A DNA stretch of 64,000 nt from Agaribacillus sp965228415 (GCA_965228415.1 OZ245814.1:3968001-4032000); one strand, 5' to 3'; shown: positions 18,219 through 27,989, numbered from the stretch's first letter. Notes: generated by a model from the letters alone, not told the origin. A program made the numbers and translations.

Positions 18219-18761
18219 CTAAATATTTTTATACTTGTTGATTAGATGTTCTTTTAACTCTTTAAGTGGATAGTTTTCATATACCGATAAGTAATCAAGA
18301 GATATACCGTCAATTTCTGCAATAAACATGAAACTTAGTTTGATACTTTGATCCGGATCAATGCCATCGAAAATTTTTTTAACAGAATCCAACAACGCAG
18401 CCGACCGCTCCTTTATCTGATGACTCAACAGCCTCCTGGTTGAGGGCTGAAACATGAGGTTCAGGTTCAGTTGAAAGAATAATTTGTCATGCTCCAGTTG
18501 GGAAAATATGCTCTCAATCAGCTTTACTAATTGATTTCCGGGCAGTTCGTTGGTTACTGACTTGTTCATCTCCAACATACCTTTGGTGGTTTGGGCAAAT
18601 ATCTCCTGTAAAATTTCATCCTTCGAATTGAAATGGTGATATACCAATCCCTTTGATACGCTGGCAGCCTCACAAATATTATCGACGGAGGTCTTGTCGA
18701 AACCCTGTTCGGCAAAAAGCCTGGTGGCTACTTCGATTACCCTGCTCTTTTTGTCTTTCAT
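18219..18761 (-). CDS. TetR/AcrR-family transcriptional regulator
   Basis: This 180-residue protein has the TetR helix-turn-helix at the N-terminus: RVIEVATRLFAEQGFDKTSV, then the recognition helix region SKGLVYHHFNSKDEIL (residues ~5-52). The C-terminal ligand domain (~60-180) is not diagnostic. A near-perfect 38-bp palindrome begins 7 bp upstream of its start codon, so autoregulation is very likely. It is co-directional with the acetyltransferase 25 bp downstream, which is the likely co-regulated gene. Confidence 0.9.
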   Translation of the reverse strand: MKDKKSRVIEVATRLFAEQGFDKTSVDNICEAASVSKGLVYHHFNSKDEILQEIFAQTTKGMLEMNKSVTNELPGNQLVKLIESIFSQLEHDKLFFQLNLNLMFQPSTRRLLSHQIKERSAALLDSVKKIFDGIDPDQSIKLSFMFIAEIDGISLDYLSVYENYPLKELKEHLINKYKNI

Positions 18762-18767
18762 TGTTAA

Positions 18768-18805
18768 ATATATTTACAGACTGACTAGTCGGTCTGTAAA
18801 TATAT
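18768..18805. promoter_or_regulatory. 38-bp palindromic operator for the TetR regulator
   Basis: Arms ATATATTTACAGAC (18768-18781) and GTCTGTAAATATAT (18792-18805) are exact inverse complements, and the centre holds the palindrome GACTAGTC (18783-18790). Only one base pair (18782/18791) breaks the symmetry of 19 pairs. It sits just upstream of the TetR start codon, where binding would block initiation. Confidence 0.85.
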
Positions 18806-18845
18806 GCTTTTTTTTGAATAGATAAAATGCTCGGGAGATAATTGG

Positions 18846-18869
18846 GCCGGATGTTATTGAATATCCGGC
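18846..18869 (-). terminator. Possible terminator hairpin after the zinc-finger anti-sigma gene
   Basis: GCCGGAT (18846-18852) pairs with ATCCGGC (18863-18869) around a 10-base loop, 44 bp past the stop of the anti-sigma-like gene. No T-tract follows on the minus strand, so it is weak evidence. Confidence 0.35.
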
Positions 18870-18912
18870 GCCGATTCTTTAGTGCAGTGTAATTTTATCA
18901 CGGAAAACATGC

Positions 18913-19377
18913 TCATACCTGTTTCCTCCGCTTCCTTCCCAACCAATAATCAAAAAGGTACAATAACCAGAAACATGCCGCCATGACAAGAAAAGCAACA
19001 TTCCATTGATGAATTGCCAACCAGGAACTATCGCTTTCTTCAAAGATTGACGCATACCAATAAACCATTATGACCAAAGCCATGGAAGTCGCCACCAGCA
19101 ATCCTCCACTAATAACCCGTGTCCAAAACAGACTTACCTTGTCCAATTTCTTGCTTTGTTCGACAAGTTCAACAATGCTTTTAGCAAAACGCATGGACGG
19201 GCGCTTGTACTCGAGTGATTTTAACTGCTCATGCATGATCAGCGCCTGGTTATATCGCAACTGACAGGATTCACACACTTTAATGTGATCGGTTTCTTCT
19301 GAATTCTGTTTGTTCGAATCATACAATAATCCGGAGATCTGTTCATCTGTGAGGTGTTCCATTTTATAGCTATTCAT
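18913..19377 (-). CDS. Zinc-finger anti-sigma-like membrane protein
   Basis: This 154-residue protein begins with a zf-HC2-type motif (LTDEQISGLL then HIKVCESCQLRY, i.e. H-x3-C-x2-C), as in many anti-sigma factors. Two transmembrane helices follow (VISGGLLVATSMALVIMVYW and WNVAFLVMAACFWLLYLF). Its start overlaps the end of the ECF sigma gene by 8 bp, the usual arrangement of a sigma and its membrane anti-sigma. I infer that it sequesters that sigma at the inner membrane. The signal is unknown. Confidence 0.8.
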   Translation of the reverse strand: MNSYKMEHLTDEQISGLLYDSNKQNSEETDHIKVCESCQLRYNQALIMHEQLKSLEYKRPSMRFAKSIVELVEQSKKLDKVSLFWTRVISGGLLVATSMALVIMVYWYASIFEESDSSWLAIHQWNVAFLVMAACFWLLYLFDYWLGRKRRKQV

Positions 19378-19921
19378 TAGGCTTCACATTTAGTTTTAAT
19401 GCCAATATGCCTCGCATTTCGATCCTGGATCTATGAAGTTGAATTTTCACATTACTTTCTGATAAATCCAGCAAAGCGGCAATTTCCTTGACAGGCATGT
19501 CTTCCTGATAATAAAGGTTAATGATAGCCCGGGATTGGGGCGGCAATAGCTGCAAGGACTGTTCCAATATTTCCGACTCGTCCAAATCTCCGGCCCTGGT
19601 ATTATTTACATCTCCGGGTATTTCCTTTACCTCATCAAACCCTACCTGAATGACTTTTTTCTTTCTTACATAATCTATTGCCCTCAAATAAGCTATTTTC
19701 ATCAACCATTGCGGGAATTTCGATTCATCCTTTAGATTGTGAAGGTTTCTGTAACACTTAAGAAAAACATCCTGGGAGGCCTCCTCCGCCTCTTCGCGAT
19801 TGCCTATTATTCGAAAGCACATGGTAAACACTTTGTGCTCAAATAATTGGATCAGGCTTTGAAAGTGAGTGGATGACCCATTTTTTTTAATGGCTGAAAT
19901 ATGATCCCGAAAGTCAGTCAT
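19370..19921 (-). CDS. ECF RNA polymerase sigma factor (RpoE-like)
   Basis: This 183-residue sigma has region 2 (FTMCFRIIGNREEAEEASQDVFLKCYRNL, with the DVF signature near residue 50) and region 4 (LPPQSRAIINLYYQEDMPVKEIAALLDLSESNVKIQLHRSR, ~128-168). Translational coupling to the zinc-finger membrane protein indicates a classic ECF/anti-sigma pair. The divergent small membrane gene at 20058 may belong to its regulon, as in many Bacteroidota genomes (inference). Confidence 0.92.
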   Translation of the reverse strand: MTDFRDHISAIKKNGSSTHFQSLIQLFEHKVFTMCFRIIGNREEAEEASQDVFLKCYRNLHNLKDESKFPQWLMKIAYLRAIDYVRKKKVIQVGFDEVKEIPGDVNNTRAGDLDESEILEQSLQLLPPQSRAIINLYYQEDMPVKEIAALLDLSESNVKIQLHRSRIEMRGILALKLNVKPNE

Positions 19922-20057
19922 ATATATACATAGACGAGCGGCGACCTTTTGTTAGTTACAACCCCATAAAATTTAATGAATTGTAACCGATGGCATTAAG
20001 GCACCCGTCAATATTATTGACAGCACAATAAACATTCTAAAACCGGAAATATTTATT

Positions 20058-20399
20058 ATGACACTTATAGCGTTCCCATTGATATTTTTAACTGCCGTGA
20101 TATTGGTTGTGTCACTTATTTACGTCATCTCCACTAACCGAAGTAAGGAAAAACTTGCCTTAATAGAAAAGGGGCTGGATCCCAATGAATATATAAAAGA
20201 CCGGTTTTTTCTTAATGCCGTAAAAGTGGGAATGACCATGGTCGGTACCGGGCTGGGCTTTCTAATCGCCGTTTTAGTTGATGAATATTTACTCGTGGAT
20301 ATTGACAATCCGGGAATATATCCCGCAGCTATCTTTTCAATGGCTGGAATCAGTTTGATTATTTACTACGCCGTTTTCAAGTCAAAAGAAGCCAGTTAA
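20058..20399 (+). CDS. Small three-helix membrane protein (DUF6249-like)
   Basis: This 113-residue protein has an N-terminal helix (PLIFLTAVILVVSLIYVI), a cytosolic loop with KLALIEKGLDPNEY, and two further helices (MTMVGTGLGFLIAVLVDEYL and IYPAAIFSMAGISLIIYYAVF). The LIEKG(L/M) motif after the first helix is characteristic of DUF6249-like proteins that lie beside ECF sigma genes in Bacteroidota. Function unknown. It is transcribed divergently from the sigma gene at 19921 across a 136-bp shared promoter region. Confidence 0.7.
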   Translation: MTLIAFPLIFLTAVILVVSLIYVISTNRSKEKLALIEKGLDPNEYIKDRFFLNAVKVGMTMVGTGLGFLIAVLVDEYLLVDIDNPGIYPAAIFSMAGISLIIYYAVFKSKEAS

Positions 20400-20499
20400 A
20401 AGCTCACTTAATTTATCAATCCCTTATAGATCTTCTCAAGTCAGGCCTAATTGACCGGGCTAATGGGAGCAGACTGTACATACCAAAAAATCAGACACT

Positions 20500-21873
20500 A
20501 TGATTATCACGCGACTTAAAAATCTTCGATCAATATTACTTTGTCTTGGCACTTTATATACTGTGAATGCCTGTGCTCAATCGAATTTTAAAGATAAAGA
20601 CTGGCAACAATACACCGACGTAACCGAAACTGGATTTTCTGCTAACGCATTGGACCAACTGCGAAAAAAAATAGATAGCAGCCAAACCGCGTCGTTTCTC
20701 GTGGTTTTTCGAGGCCATATTCTTTTCTCCCATGGCGAGAATACCAGAAAGTTCATGCTTCATTCTATTCGAAAGAGCATTATGAATGCTATGATCGGTA
20801 TCGCTATTGAAAATGGGACCATGCGCCTTGATCAAACACTTGAAGCGTTGGGTATTAATGATATAGGCCAACTGACAGATCTGGAAAGGAAAGCCACACT
20901 CAAAGACCTGCTTTCAGCGCGGTCGGGCGTTTTTCATCCATCTGCCTATGCAACCAGGGGAATGATCAAAAACCTGCCGGAACGGGGAAGTCACGATCCG
21001 GGCACATTTTGGTATTATAACAATTGGGACTTTAATGTACTGCTTACTATTTACGAGCAACAAACCGGCAAAAAGTTTTTTGAAGCCTTTTATGAAGAGA
21101 TTGCGAAACCCCTGGGTATGGAAGATTTTCAACCTTCAGATGGCTACTACCGGTTGGAAGCAGAAAAATCAACGCATCCGGCTTATTTGTTTAGAATGTC
21201 GGCCAGAGACATGGCAAGATTTGGTCAGCTATACCTTCAAAAAGGAAGGTGGAACGACCAACAGTTAATATCACCGGATTGGATTGAACAAAGTACCCAA
21301 CCCGTCACAACCGACCTTCGTGAATTTAGTGTCAGAGGTGGGTACGGTTTCCTATGGTGGGTGTCAACCGTTAATCATCAAAAAATGTACAATGCCAGCG
21401 GGGCTGGCGGCCATAAGATCATTGTCCTTCCGGAAAGCGACATGGTGATTGTACACAGGGTAAATACTTACGAAAATAAAGGGGTATCCGAAGATCATAT
21501 CCATGAACTGGTATCACTGGTACTCAATGCGCGAACTCGCGTAGAAAAGATCGACACAAGGCCAAGGTTAGACCCTTATTTGCCCCCTGTAAAAGTTTTC
21601 ACAACCTCCTACCACCAGTCAATGGATCGGTACCTGGGAACCTATAAACATAAATTTCTGGGGAAGATGACCATCAGAAAGCAGCCCGCCGGATATGTAT
21701 TGGAGAGTGGTGTGGGCATTTTTAAATTATATCCGGCATCGGATAATACTTTCATTTCCGAGGACATTGAAAGTTTGATCGTGATGGAAAAAGCATCGGA
21801 AGCCACAAAAAGATACACCATCGAGCCCAAATTTGAAGCTGGCAAATCTATGGCCATTGTTTTTTATTATTAG
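20500..21873 (+). CDS. Serine beta-lactamase-like hydrolase (class C / esterase family)
   Basis: This 457-residue protein has a signal peptide ending near CAQS and a beta-lactamase/transpeptidase-like fold. The catalytic S-x-x-K is Ser89-Ile-Arg-Lys92, the YxN element is Tyr173-Asn-Asn175, and the third-motif region reads GAGGHK. The C-terminal ~90 residues form an extra small beta domain. Members are esterases, D-amino peptidases or penicillin-binding-like enzymes rather than true beta-lactamases. The gene stands alone. Confidence 0.85.
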   Translation: MIITRLKNLRSILLCLGTLYTVNACAQSNFKDKDWQQYTDVTETGFSANALDQLRKKIDSSQTASFLVVFRGHILFSHGENTRKFMLHSIRKSIMNAMIGIAIENGTMRLDQTLEALGINDIGQLTDLERKATLKDLLSARSGVFHPSAYATRGMIKNLPERGSHDPGTFWYYNNWDFNVLLTIYEQQTGKKFFEAFYEEIAKPLGMEDFQPSDGYYRLEAEKSTHPAYLFRMSARDMARFGQLYLQKGRWNDQQLISPDWIEQSTQPVTTDLREFSVRGGYGFLWWVSTVNHQKMYNASGAGGHKIIVLPESDMVIVHRVNTYENKGVSEDHIHELVSLVLNARTRVEKIDTRPRLDPYLPPVKVFTTSYHQSMDRYLGTYKHKFLGKMTIRKQPAGYVLESGVGIFKLYPASDNTFISEDIESLIVMEKASEATKRYTIEPKFEAGKSMAIVFYY

Positions 21874-21999
21874 AAACCAGTGGGGCGGGAAAAGAATTTA
21901 GTTGACAGCCAATTTCAACTATATTGTTCATGTGGCACCTATGTCAGTGCTCCTAAATTTTCAGTATAAAATACACTTTAAGGTTTTTACCAATAGTTA

Positions 22000-22845
22000 T
22001 CAGTCAATTTCTATACCTGTGGCACCTTTTAAATATCCCAGTGATTGTAAAAACTTATCAGCTTCTGAAACGGTTTTCTTATAATATTCAAAATTCCTAT
22101 AGTTGAAGAATCCATGGCCTTCTCCTTCATATAATCTTAGTTCACATCTACTTCCAACTTTTTCCATTACTTTTTTATAATATTCGGCAGTTTCGACAGG
22201 TACTAAAACATCCTCTGTTCCAAGAAAGATAATGGTTGGTGGCGCTCCTTTATTTAAATTATGAAGTGGTGAAAAATTTTTGTATTCATCGCTAATCCTC
22301 TCAAAACCATAACCGCCGGGGCCATTATCAATAACCGGATTGAAAAGTACCAATGCATTTGGGATACAACTTAAAGACAAATCATCGGTAGGGTCATTAT
22401 AGCCTTTGATAAATGCAGTTGCCGAGGCAAGATGTCCACCGGCCGAGCCACCGGAAGCGATAACTTTAGTTTCGTCAATATTAAAATCTGAAGCATGCTT
22501 CCTGATAAATCTAATGGCAGATTTGGCATCCTTCAATGATTCAAAGGGTGTTGTCTTATGCCTGGTTTCAGTTCGATAATCCGCAAGAAAACAAACAATC
22601 CCTCTTTTGGAAAAATATTTCGCATGATTTAGGAAATGATGCCTATTTCCTCCCTTCCAGCCGCCGCCAAAAAAGAAAACCATGGCTGGATAAGCTTTTG
22701 AGGAATCAAGTTGTTGGGGATAATATACTTCCAGGAATAATTTTGTCGTATCAAGCTGTTTGTATAAAAACTGCTCTTGTGCGGCACAAATGAAATTACT
22801 TAAAACAATACTTGTAATTAAGGTAATTAGTTTTTTTGAAATCAT
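22000..22845 (-). CDS. Secreted alpha/beta hydrolase (esterase/lipase)
   Basis: I place the start at the ATG at 22845, which gives 281 residues with a signal peptide (ITLITSIVLSNFICAAQ). A reading from 22917 would bury it. The oxyanion motif FFGGGWKGG precedes the nucleophile elbow GGSAGGHLA, and the catalytic His is in GEGHGFFNY. This is the BD-FAE/HSL-like esterase group often found in carbohydrate loci, where it deacylates glycans. No glycan locus is adjacent here. Substrate unknown. Confidence 0.85.
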   Translation of the reverse strand: MISKKLITLITSIVLSNFICAAQEQFLYKQLDTTKLFLEVYYPQQLDSSKAYPAMVFFFGGGWKGGNRHHFLNHAKYFSKRGIVCFLADYRTETRHKTTPFESLKDAKSAIRFIRKHASDFNIDETKVIASGGSAGGHLASATAFIKGYNDPTDDLSLSCIPNALVLFNPVIDNGPGGYGFERISDEYKNFSPLHNLNKGAPPTIIFLGTEDVLVPVETAEYYKKVMEKVGSRCELRLYEGEGHGFFNYRNFEYYKKTVSEADKFLQSLGYLKGATGIEID

Positions 22846-22917
22846 TGGCTGTTTCTTAATTTTCCAAATGGCATCAACAAAAACGCAGGGAATGAATAGC
22901 CCCTTGCCTTCTATCAC

Positions 22918-23344
22918 CTACCGGTCACGGCGTTTTTTAAATTTATTAATAATAGCGGACTTTCCGAGTATTTGAAATGTTTCATGGCCGATATCACAAT
23001 TTCTCAGGTCAAATTGAAGCTAAATCACCACCTACAAAATTGCAGGAATTAGTTAAAGAAATATATCGCATTCAACTTTAATACAGTATACTTCCATTCA
23101 TATTTATCAGTAGGATGATTATTTGGACGAACGGTAGAAATGCTGAAGTTTACTTCCAGATCAATAATAATAACGATAACCCCTGCATTCATGACTGTCT
23201 TAGGTACAAAGATCCGACCTCCTACCAATCTACTTTGTCGAGACCCTTCCGAATTCAGGCTTTCTATTCTATGAACAATTGCGGCAAATTGCTCAACTCC
23301 TTGATATGGTATTACCGATCTTGGCGATCGTTCTCATTTAGGTA
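22918..23344. other. Intergenic region, no gene seen
   Basis: About 430 bp lie between the esterase and the S41 peptidase. The short frames here do not resemble proteins, and no RNA gene or strong repeat is visible. Confidence 0.45.
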
Positions 23345-24817
23345 CTATTCATTTTTTTTCGAAATTAAGTCAAGTGTAAAATTCAGTTCAGTGTCTACCT
23401 CATTTAATATATCTTCAATTTTGGGGCTGACATTATAATGGGGCAGGACACCTCTTCCTTTAACAAAATCGAGATTATGAACTTTTTTTGTCAACGGGAT
23501 CATTACCCGTATTTTACTATTCGGCAATATTAAAAAAGCGTAAGACGCTCCGGTATGCCCCTCTACTGTTCCTCCGCTTTCTTCCCCAATAACTGTAATC
23601 TCTCTATTGCCTTTAAGAAAGCTGGCAACGACAGTTGCCATAGATCCCGAAGCGCCATTGATCAATAAATATAGCTTCCCTGTGTAATTGTTTTTATTTG
23701 GTTTTTGCTCATCCAAAAGTGGGACATAGCTATAGAATTCTTTTTTTAATCTATACATTCCTGCATTAGTTCTATACACAATCGAATCGATAAAAAATAA
23801 GCCTTTTCCATTTTCCAAATAATCAACCACCGGAGGATACCCAACAAACTTTTCCTCAATAAATGAGAGATGGATATATGGTTTGGTTAAAAGGTATGTA
23901 ATCAATTTTTCACCGGTTCCGTCTCCTCCCTCGTTATTTCTTAAATCGAGGATTAAACTTTTAGTCCTTCGCTGCTTTAACTCGCTGAAAATACTATCAT
24001 ATAAGCTAATAAAGTCTTGTCTAAAATCATCTCGATGAAATTTATGGAACGAATGTATTTTCAGATAAGCTATGCTATCTTTCAAATACTTAAATTCCAG
24101 AGGTGCTTTATATGGTCGTCTGCTGTCGTAGAATGTTTTATAATTATTAAAATCAAGTCCCGCCACTGTTAGTACCTGCTTCCTAGATTTAAATGCCGGA
24201 GGGATAAATTCAATTCTAAATGAATCAACCTCTTCAACAAAAATAGGATAGTTTAAATCAAAAAGGTTTTCATTTTGTGTCATACAATAATCTTCAAGAT
24301 GACGAATATTAAAGGTTTGTATGTAGCCATCAGATGGAATAGTAGGCAGTAGGATATTCAGGATTTCTTCGATAGAATGTCCATTAATGGAAAGGATTTC
24401 TGCACCAATTGGTATTTTGTCGTTTAATGACGCCCTCTTAAATACATAAAATCTTCTATCAATAATTTTCAATGAAAATGGAAAATAATGATTCGATTCT
24501 CGCAATGATTGATAATAATTTTTGGAGGGGGTTGGTATGACATGTTCGTCATTTGCTTTTGCACAAATAAGTGCGATAATTTTGTAGAATTCAAGCTCTG
24601 TCATGGATCGGTCCAGTAACTTAAACCGATCATCTAAATACTTTGTAATAGTTAAGCTATCGATAAACCTATATAGGCTGGGGTAAGTGGTTTCCAAAGC
24701 TTTCCTTAAGATCAAATAATCTTCACACAATTCTTTTGGAGCATATACTTTAACTGAATTTTGACCATTTACAGTTAAACCGACAAGTAGAAATATTGAT
24801 AGCGTAAAAGGTTTCAT
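23345..24817 (-). CDS. Secreted S41-family peptidase
   Basis: This 490-residue protein has a signal peptide (SIFLLVGLTVNGQ) and a C-terminal S41 (C-terminal processing/tricorn-like) protease domain. The nucleophile Ser lies in GASGSMATVVASF, preceded by the strand SLILDLRNNEGGDG that forms the core of the fold, and the EESGGT motif follows. The N-terminal ~100 residues match the tricorn-core-like helical region, and no clear PDZ domain is visible. It is probably periplasmic or surface-exposed. It is a stand-alone gene. Confidence 0.85.
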   Translation of the reverse strand: MKPFTLSIFLLVGLTVNGQNSVKVYAPKELCEDYLILRKALETTYPSLYRFIDSLTITKYLDDRFKLLDRSMTELEFYKIIALICAKANDEHVIPTPSKNYYQSLRESNHYFPFSLKIIDRRFYVFKRASLNDKIPIGAEILSINGHSIEEILNILLPTIPSDGYIQTFNIRHLEDYCMTQNENLFDLNYPIFVEEVDSFRIEFIPPAFKSRKQVLTVAGLDFNNYKTFYDSRRPYKAPLEFKYLKDSIAYLKIHSFHKFHRDDFRQDFISLYDSIFSELKQRRTKSLILDLRNNEGGDGTGEKLITYLLTKPYIHLSFIEEKFVGYPPVVDYLENGKGLFFIDSIVYRTNAGMYRLKKEFYSYVPLLDEQKPNKNNYTGKLYLLINGASGSMATVVASFLKGNREITVIGEESGGTVEGHTGASYAFLILPNSKIRVMIPLTKKVHNLDFVKGRGVLPHYNVSPKIEDILNEVDTELNFTLDLISKKNE

Positions 24818-25168
24818 AAGCTATTGATCCTATTTAGATTTTTTTTGGGGTCTAATATCTAAGCTATTGCTTGGTTTGGGTCTTGGCTTTTATGCATTTA
24901 ACATCCATATTAATGTAATAGATTTTTAATGCATTCCATAATTACATTAGCTGTGTATTTAAATTTCTTTCCCGTATTAGAAGTATTTGTATACAATTTA
25001 GCCTTACTTCCCTTGGCTATGGCTAAGCGCAAGGGTCAAAAGACCAAAATATATTCTTGCCAAAATAGCCAGAATAACAACAGCTTGGAAAAAATAGAAC
25101 CTTGTTATTCCAAACCGACAAGAGATCGCAAGATTGCATTCTGGAACCGGGCTGAAGTCGAAGCCTGA
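24818..25168. other. Intergenic region, no gene seen
   Basis: About 350 bp lie upstream of the S41 peptidase and downstream of the thioredoxin gene. A 10-base direct repeat (TAAGCTATTG) occurs near 24817 and 24863 around the peptidase promoter. The + strand frame at 24929-25168 has no family resemblance. Confidence 0.4.
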
Positions 25169-25648
25169 CTATCGATAACTGTCAGATAGTTTGTTCAAGA
25201 CATGTGTCAGATCGGAGGCAGACATAAACTGATTATATTGAAAGACGATTTCATTCCTGGCATTCAGGAAACAGAGTGTAGGATAAGATACTTTATTGTC
25301 AACCGTGCCGAGTTGTTCCGCCAATTCGTGAATGCCGGTATTGTTGCCCGAGGGTTTATAGCTAAATATATGTCCCCCTATTTCAATGTTCCGCTTTTCC
25401 TCAGCATTCAAATCAATAAAATAATATTTATCATTTAATAAAGCCGCTACCTTTTTATTGGTGAATGTGGTATTTTCCATAGCTGCACAGTATTTGCACC
25501 AATCGGTATGAATAAAAACGGCTACCAGCCTTTCATTTTCATGCTGGAGACTATCCAGCTGCTCGAATTGGAAGGTTTTGAGCTGGCCGAATGCCTGTTG
25601 AAAGCCCAATGCCGGCATCAGTAACATCAATAGTATCAATCTGTTCAT
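25169..25648 (-). CDS. Secreted thioredoxin-fold protein
   Basis: This 159-residue protein has a signal peptide (LILLMLLMPALGFQQAFGQ) and a thioredoxin-like domain with the redox motif WCKYCAAM (CxxC) near residues 50-57, followed by FTNKKVAALLNDKYYFIDLNAEEK. It belongs to the thioredoxin_7/DUF255-like periplasmic group. Its start overlaps the stop of the TonB receptor gene by 4 bp (ATGA), so the two are translationally coupled. It may keep cysteines of the receptor plug or of the imported metal complex reduced (inference). Confidence 0.85.
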   Translation of the reverse strand: MNRLILLMLLMPALGFQQAFGQLKTFQFEQLDSLQHENERLVAVFIHTDWCKYCAAMENTTFTNKKVAALLNDKYYFIDLNAEEKRNIEIGGHIFSYKPSGNNTGIHELAEQLGTVDNKVSYPTLCFLNARNEIVFQYNQFMSASDLTHVLNKLSDSYR

Positions 25649-27936
25649 CTGATAAGGGATTGCAAAGTATATCGAAGTCCCAGAAATGCCCTGATGCCCT
25701 GGTTGGCCGCATATACATAGGAGGGATCAAAAGTAAGTGCATTGGGGTTTTCGGCCGTTGGTATGACCTGGCCATCAGCGTCGAAAACCACGTTCTCATC
25801 AAAGGGATCAAATGGCCGTGCGATACTGTTTGCCGCAGGTGTAAAATTCAGCAGGTTTTTAATACCCCCGTATATTTCCCATTGTGTTCCAAACCGTTTG
25901 GTCAGCTGAATATTTTGAACGCTCCACCACGGTGAATATTCTGCCCGGTCGTCCAGCTCACCTAAAAGAGGCAATCGCATAGGTCCGTACAAGTTGCCGG
26001 TATAGTCAACTGTCAGGTTAAGGTGTTTGAAGGTATAACTCAGCGTCCATACGGTTTGTACCGATTCTGTGAGTAACTGACGAAATCTTTCTCCGTTTTC
26101 CTTCACCGACACATCCATGACCGTCACACCAACCAGTGCTTTCAGACCACTTTGCCACGATATATCCGTATTTAGGGAAACCCCTTGAGAAACCGAAGAA
26201 CCATTGAGATTGCTGTAAATAATCTTATTGGGGTCCGTTTCATAATCCGGTAAAATACGATTGGTAAAGTAGGTGTAGAATGCAGAAGCATCCAGCCCGA
26301 TGAAGGTACCACCTGCGGTATAAAGTTTTTTGACAAAATTAATGTTGGCATTCCAGGAGGTTTCCGGTTGAAGTTCACCATCAAACACCACTTCGCGGGC
26401 GCCGGTGAGGGCTGCGTGATCTTCGGTAAATACGTTAGCTACCCGATAGCCATTGCCTACACTTACCCGAAATATGTTCTTCTTATCAGGAGAATTCCAC
26501 TTGTAATTGATCCGGGGTGTAAGAATGCCGCCATGGATACTGTTAAAATCATAACGAACGCCGAGGAGTAACTTATTCGTTTCGTTGAGGCTGATCTGAT
26601 CTTGCAGGAAAGCGCCGGGCAATTGTGTTATGGATGGCTTATTATCGAGACCATCACCGCTGCGGGTGGCTGGTGTATTATCATCATAATAGGTATACCG
26701 GTAGGCTGCCCCTACCAGCAGATCGTGCTTCCCATAGTACTTGTTCCAGGTGAGTTGCCCAAAGCCAATGTATTGATCGGCGATATACCAACTGTCGCCG
26801 TACACTGAGTTTTGCTTGTGGCCGTTGGCACTGAACTGAAAGTTGATTATTTCTTTCACCGGTAACTGGTAAACGCCAAAAGTCTCCCATCGTTTGGTAT
26901 AAATACTCTCCCCATAAACCTCATTTCCTCCGCGAAATTCTCTGGACCAGTTCATATCCCCGCCCCAACGATCTTCATATACATAGCGCCCGGCAATAGA
27001 GAATGTTCTGTTTTCCTTTCGCTCAAAACTAATTTTGTTAAAAACAGAAATGCGGTCTTGCAAGGTGAGATCGGTAAAACCGTCATTATTTTTATCAATT
27101 GGATTTTGATAGTTAAAGTAGTTGACACCCAGCAAAGCCTGTACTTTATTACCCAATTTATATTTCAACCCCAAATCTGTGTTGATTTCACCCCAGCCTG
27201 TGGCAAAGATGTCTACAGAAGCCAGCGGCGCTGAAGAAGGCTGCTTGGTGATAATATTAACAAGACCTCCAACTGCTTCAGAACCGTAAAGGGTAGAAGC
27301 CGGTCCCTTCACAATCTCTACGCGTTCAATGAGTGACTGTGGTATTCCGGTCAACCCGTAAACGGTGGACAGACCGCTGACAATAGGCATACCATCGATT
27401 AAAACCATGGTATAGGGCCCTTCCAGCCCGTTAATATGGATGTCTCCGGTATTGCAAACATTGCAGTTGAGCTGCGGACGCACGCCATTCACATTTTGAA
27501 GCGATTCGAAAATTGATGGTGCGGGATTGGTCTTAAAGAAAGTCTGATTATAAACCTCTACCGGAATAGGACTGTCCAGCTTGGAAACCTCCTTCATCGT
27601 GGCGGTGACCACTACCTCATCGAGTGATCCGGCCGCTTCCACCATTTGAAAATTGATAACCCTGGACTCCCCGGTTGAAAGCGACACTTTCTTTTTTATG
27701 GGCTCATAACCGATAAGTGACACCACCAGCGTGTATTCTCCGGCAGGAATGTTCCTGATGTGGTAGGCTCCGTCGGCATCAGTGGCATTGCCCAATGAGG
27801 TACCCACTAAGCCTATATTAACGAATTCCAGTGCTATCCCTTCTGAAGTTACTTTTCCTGAAATACTTCCGGATTGAGCCAATAGTAGATTACCGTAAAA
27901 ACAAGCAAATGCAGTTAGTAAGATTAAGCGAATCAT
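25645..27936 (-). CDS. TonB-dependent receptor, probably for a metal or metal complex
   Basis: I choose the ATG at 27936 (763 residues), which gives a clean signal peptide ending LLLAQS. Domains in order: a carboxypeptidase-regulatory-like sandwich (~20-105), a plug with VEVYNQTFFKTNPAP and VEIVKGPASTLYGSEAVGG, and a barrel. The plug has a CNVCNTGD cysteine pair, seen in a group of Bacteroidota receptors. It differs from SusC: shorter, no SusD partner, and coupled to a thioredoxin. A DtxR/MntR gene is divergent, with a palindrome between them, which argues for metal-regulated uptake. The ligand (iron, heme, manganese or copper complex) is not determined. Confidence 0.88.
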   Translation of the reverse strand: MIRLILLTAFACFYGNLLLAQSGSISGKVTSEGIALEFVNIGLVGTSLGNATDADGAYHIRNIPAGEYTLVVSLIGYEPIKKKVSLSTGESRVINFQMVEAAGSLDEVVVTATMKEVSKLDSPIPVEVYNQTFFKTNPAPSIFESLQNVNGVRPQLNCNVCNTGDIHINGLEGPYTMVLIDGMPIVSGLSTVYGLTGIPQSLIERVEIVKGPASTLYGSEAVGGLVNIITKQPSSAPLASVDIFATGWGEINTDLGLKYKLGNKVQALLGVNYFNYQNPIDKNNDGFTDLTLQDRISVFNKISFERKENRTFSIAGRYVYEDRWGGDMNWSREFRGGNEVYGESIYTKRWETFGVYQLPVKEIINFQFSANGHKQNSVYGDSWYIADQYIGFGQLTWNKYYGKHDLLVGAAYRYTYYDDNTPATRSGDGLDNKPSITQLPGAFLQDQISLNETNKLLLGVRYDFNSIHGGILTPRINYKWNSPDKKNIFRVSVGNGYRVANVFTEDHAALTGAREVVFDGELQPETSWNANINFVKKLYTAGGTFIGLDASAFYTYFTNRILPDYETDPNKIIYSNLNGSSVSQGVSLNTDISWQSGLKALVGVTVMDVSVKENGERFRQLLTESVQTVWTLSYTFKHLNLTVDYTGNLYGPMRLPLLGELDDRAEYSPWWSVQNIQLTKRFGTQWEIYGGIKNLLNFTPAANSIARPFDPFDENVVFDADGQVIPTAENPNALTFDPSYVYAANQGIRAFLGLRYTLQSLIR

Positions 27937-27989
27937 AAAATAAATTTTAAACAAACCATCTTTAATAATTAGATACGTAAAATTAATAA

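Noticed and set aside
18846..18869. Hairpin as a firm terminator
   Set aside because: The stem is good but no T-run follows on the minus strand, so it is listed only at low confidence.
23115..23438. 107-codon + strand frame
   Set aside because: It overlaps the end of the S41 peptidase gene antisense and shows no protein-like features.
24929..25168. 79-codon + strand frame next to the thioredoxin gene
   Set aside because: Hydrophobic only at the start, ends next to a converging gene, and has no relatives I recognise.
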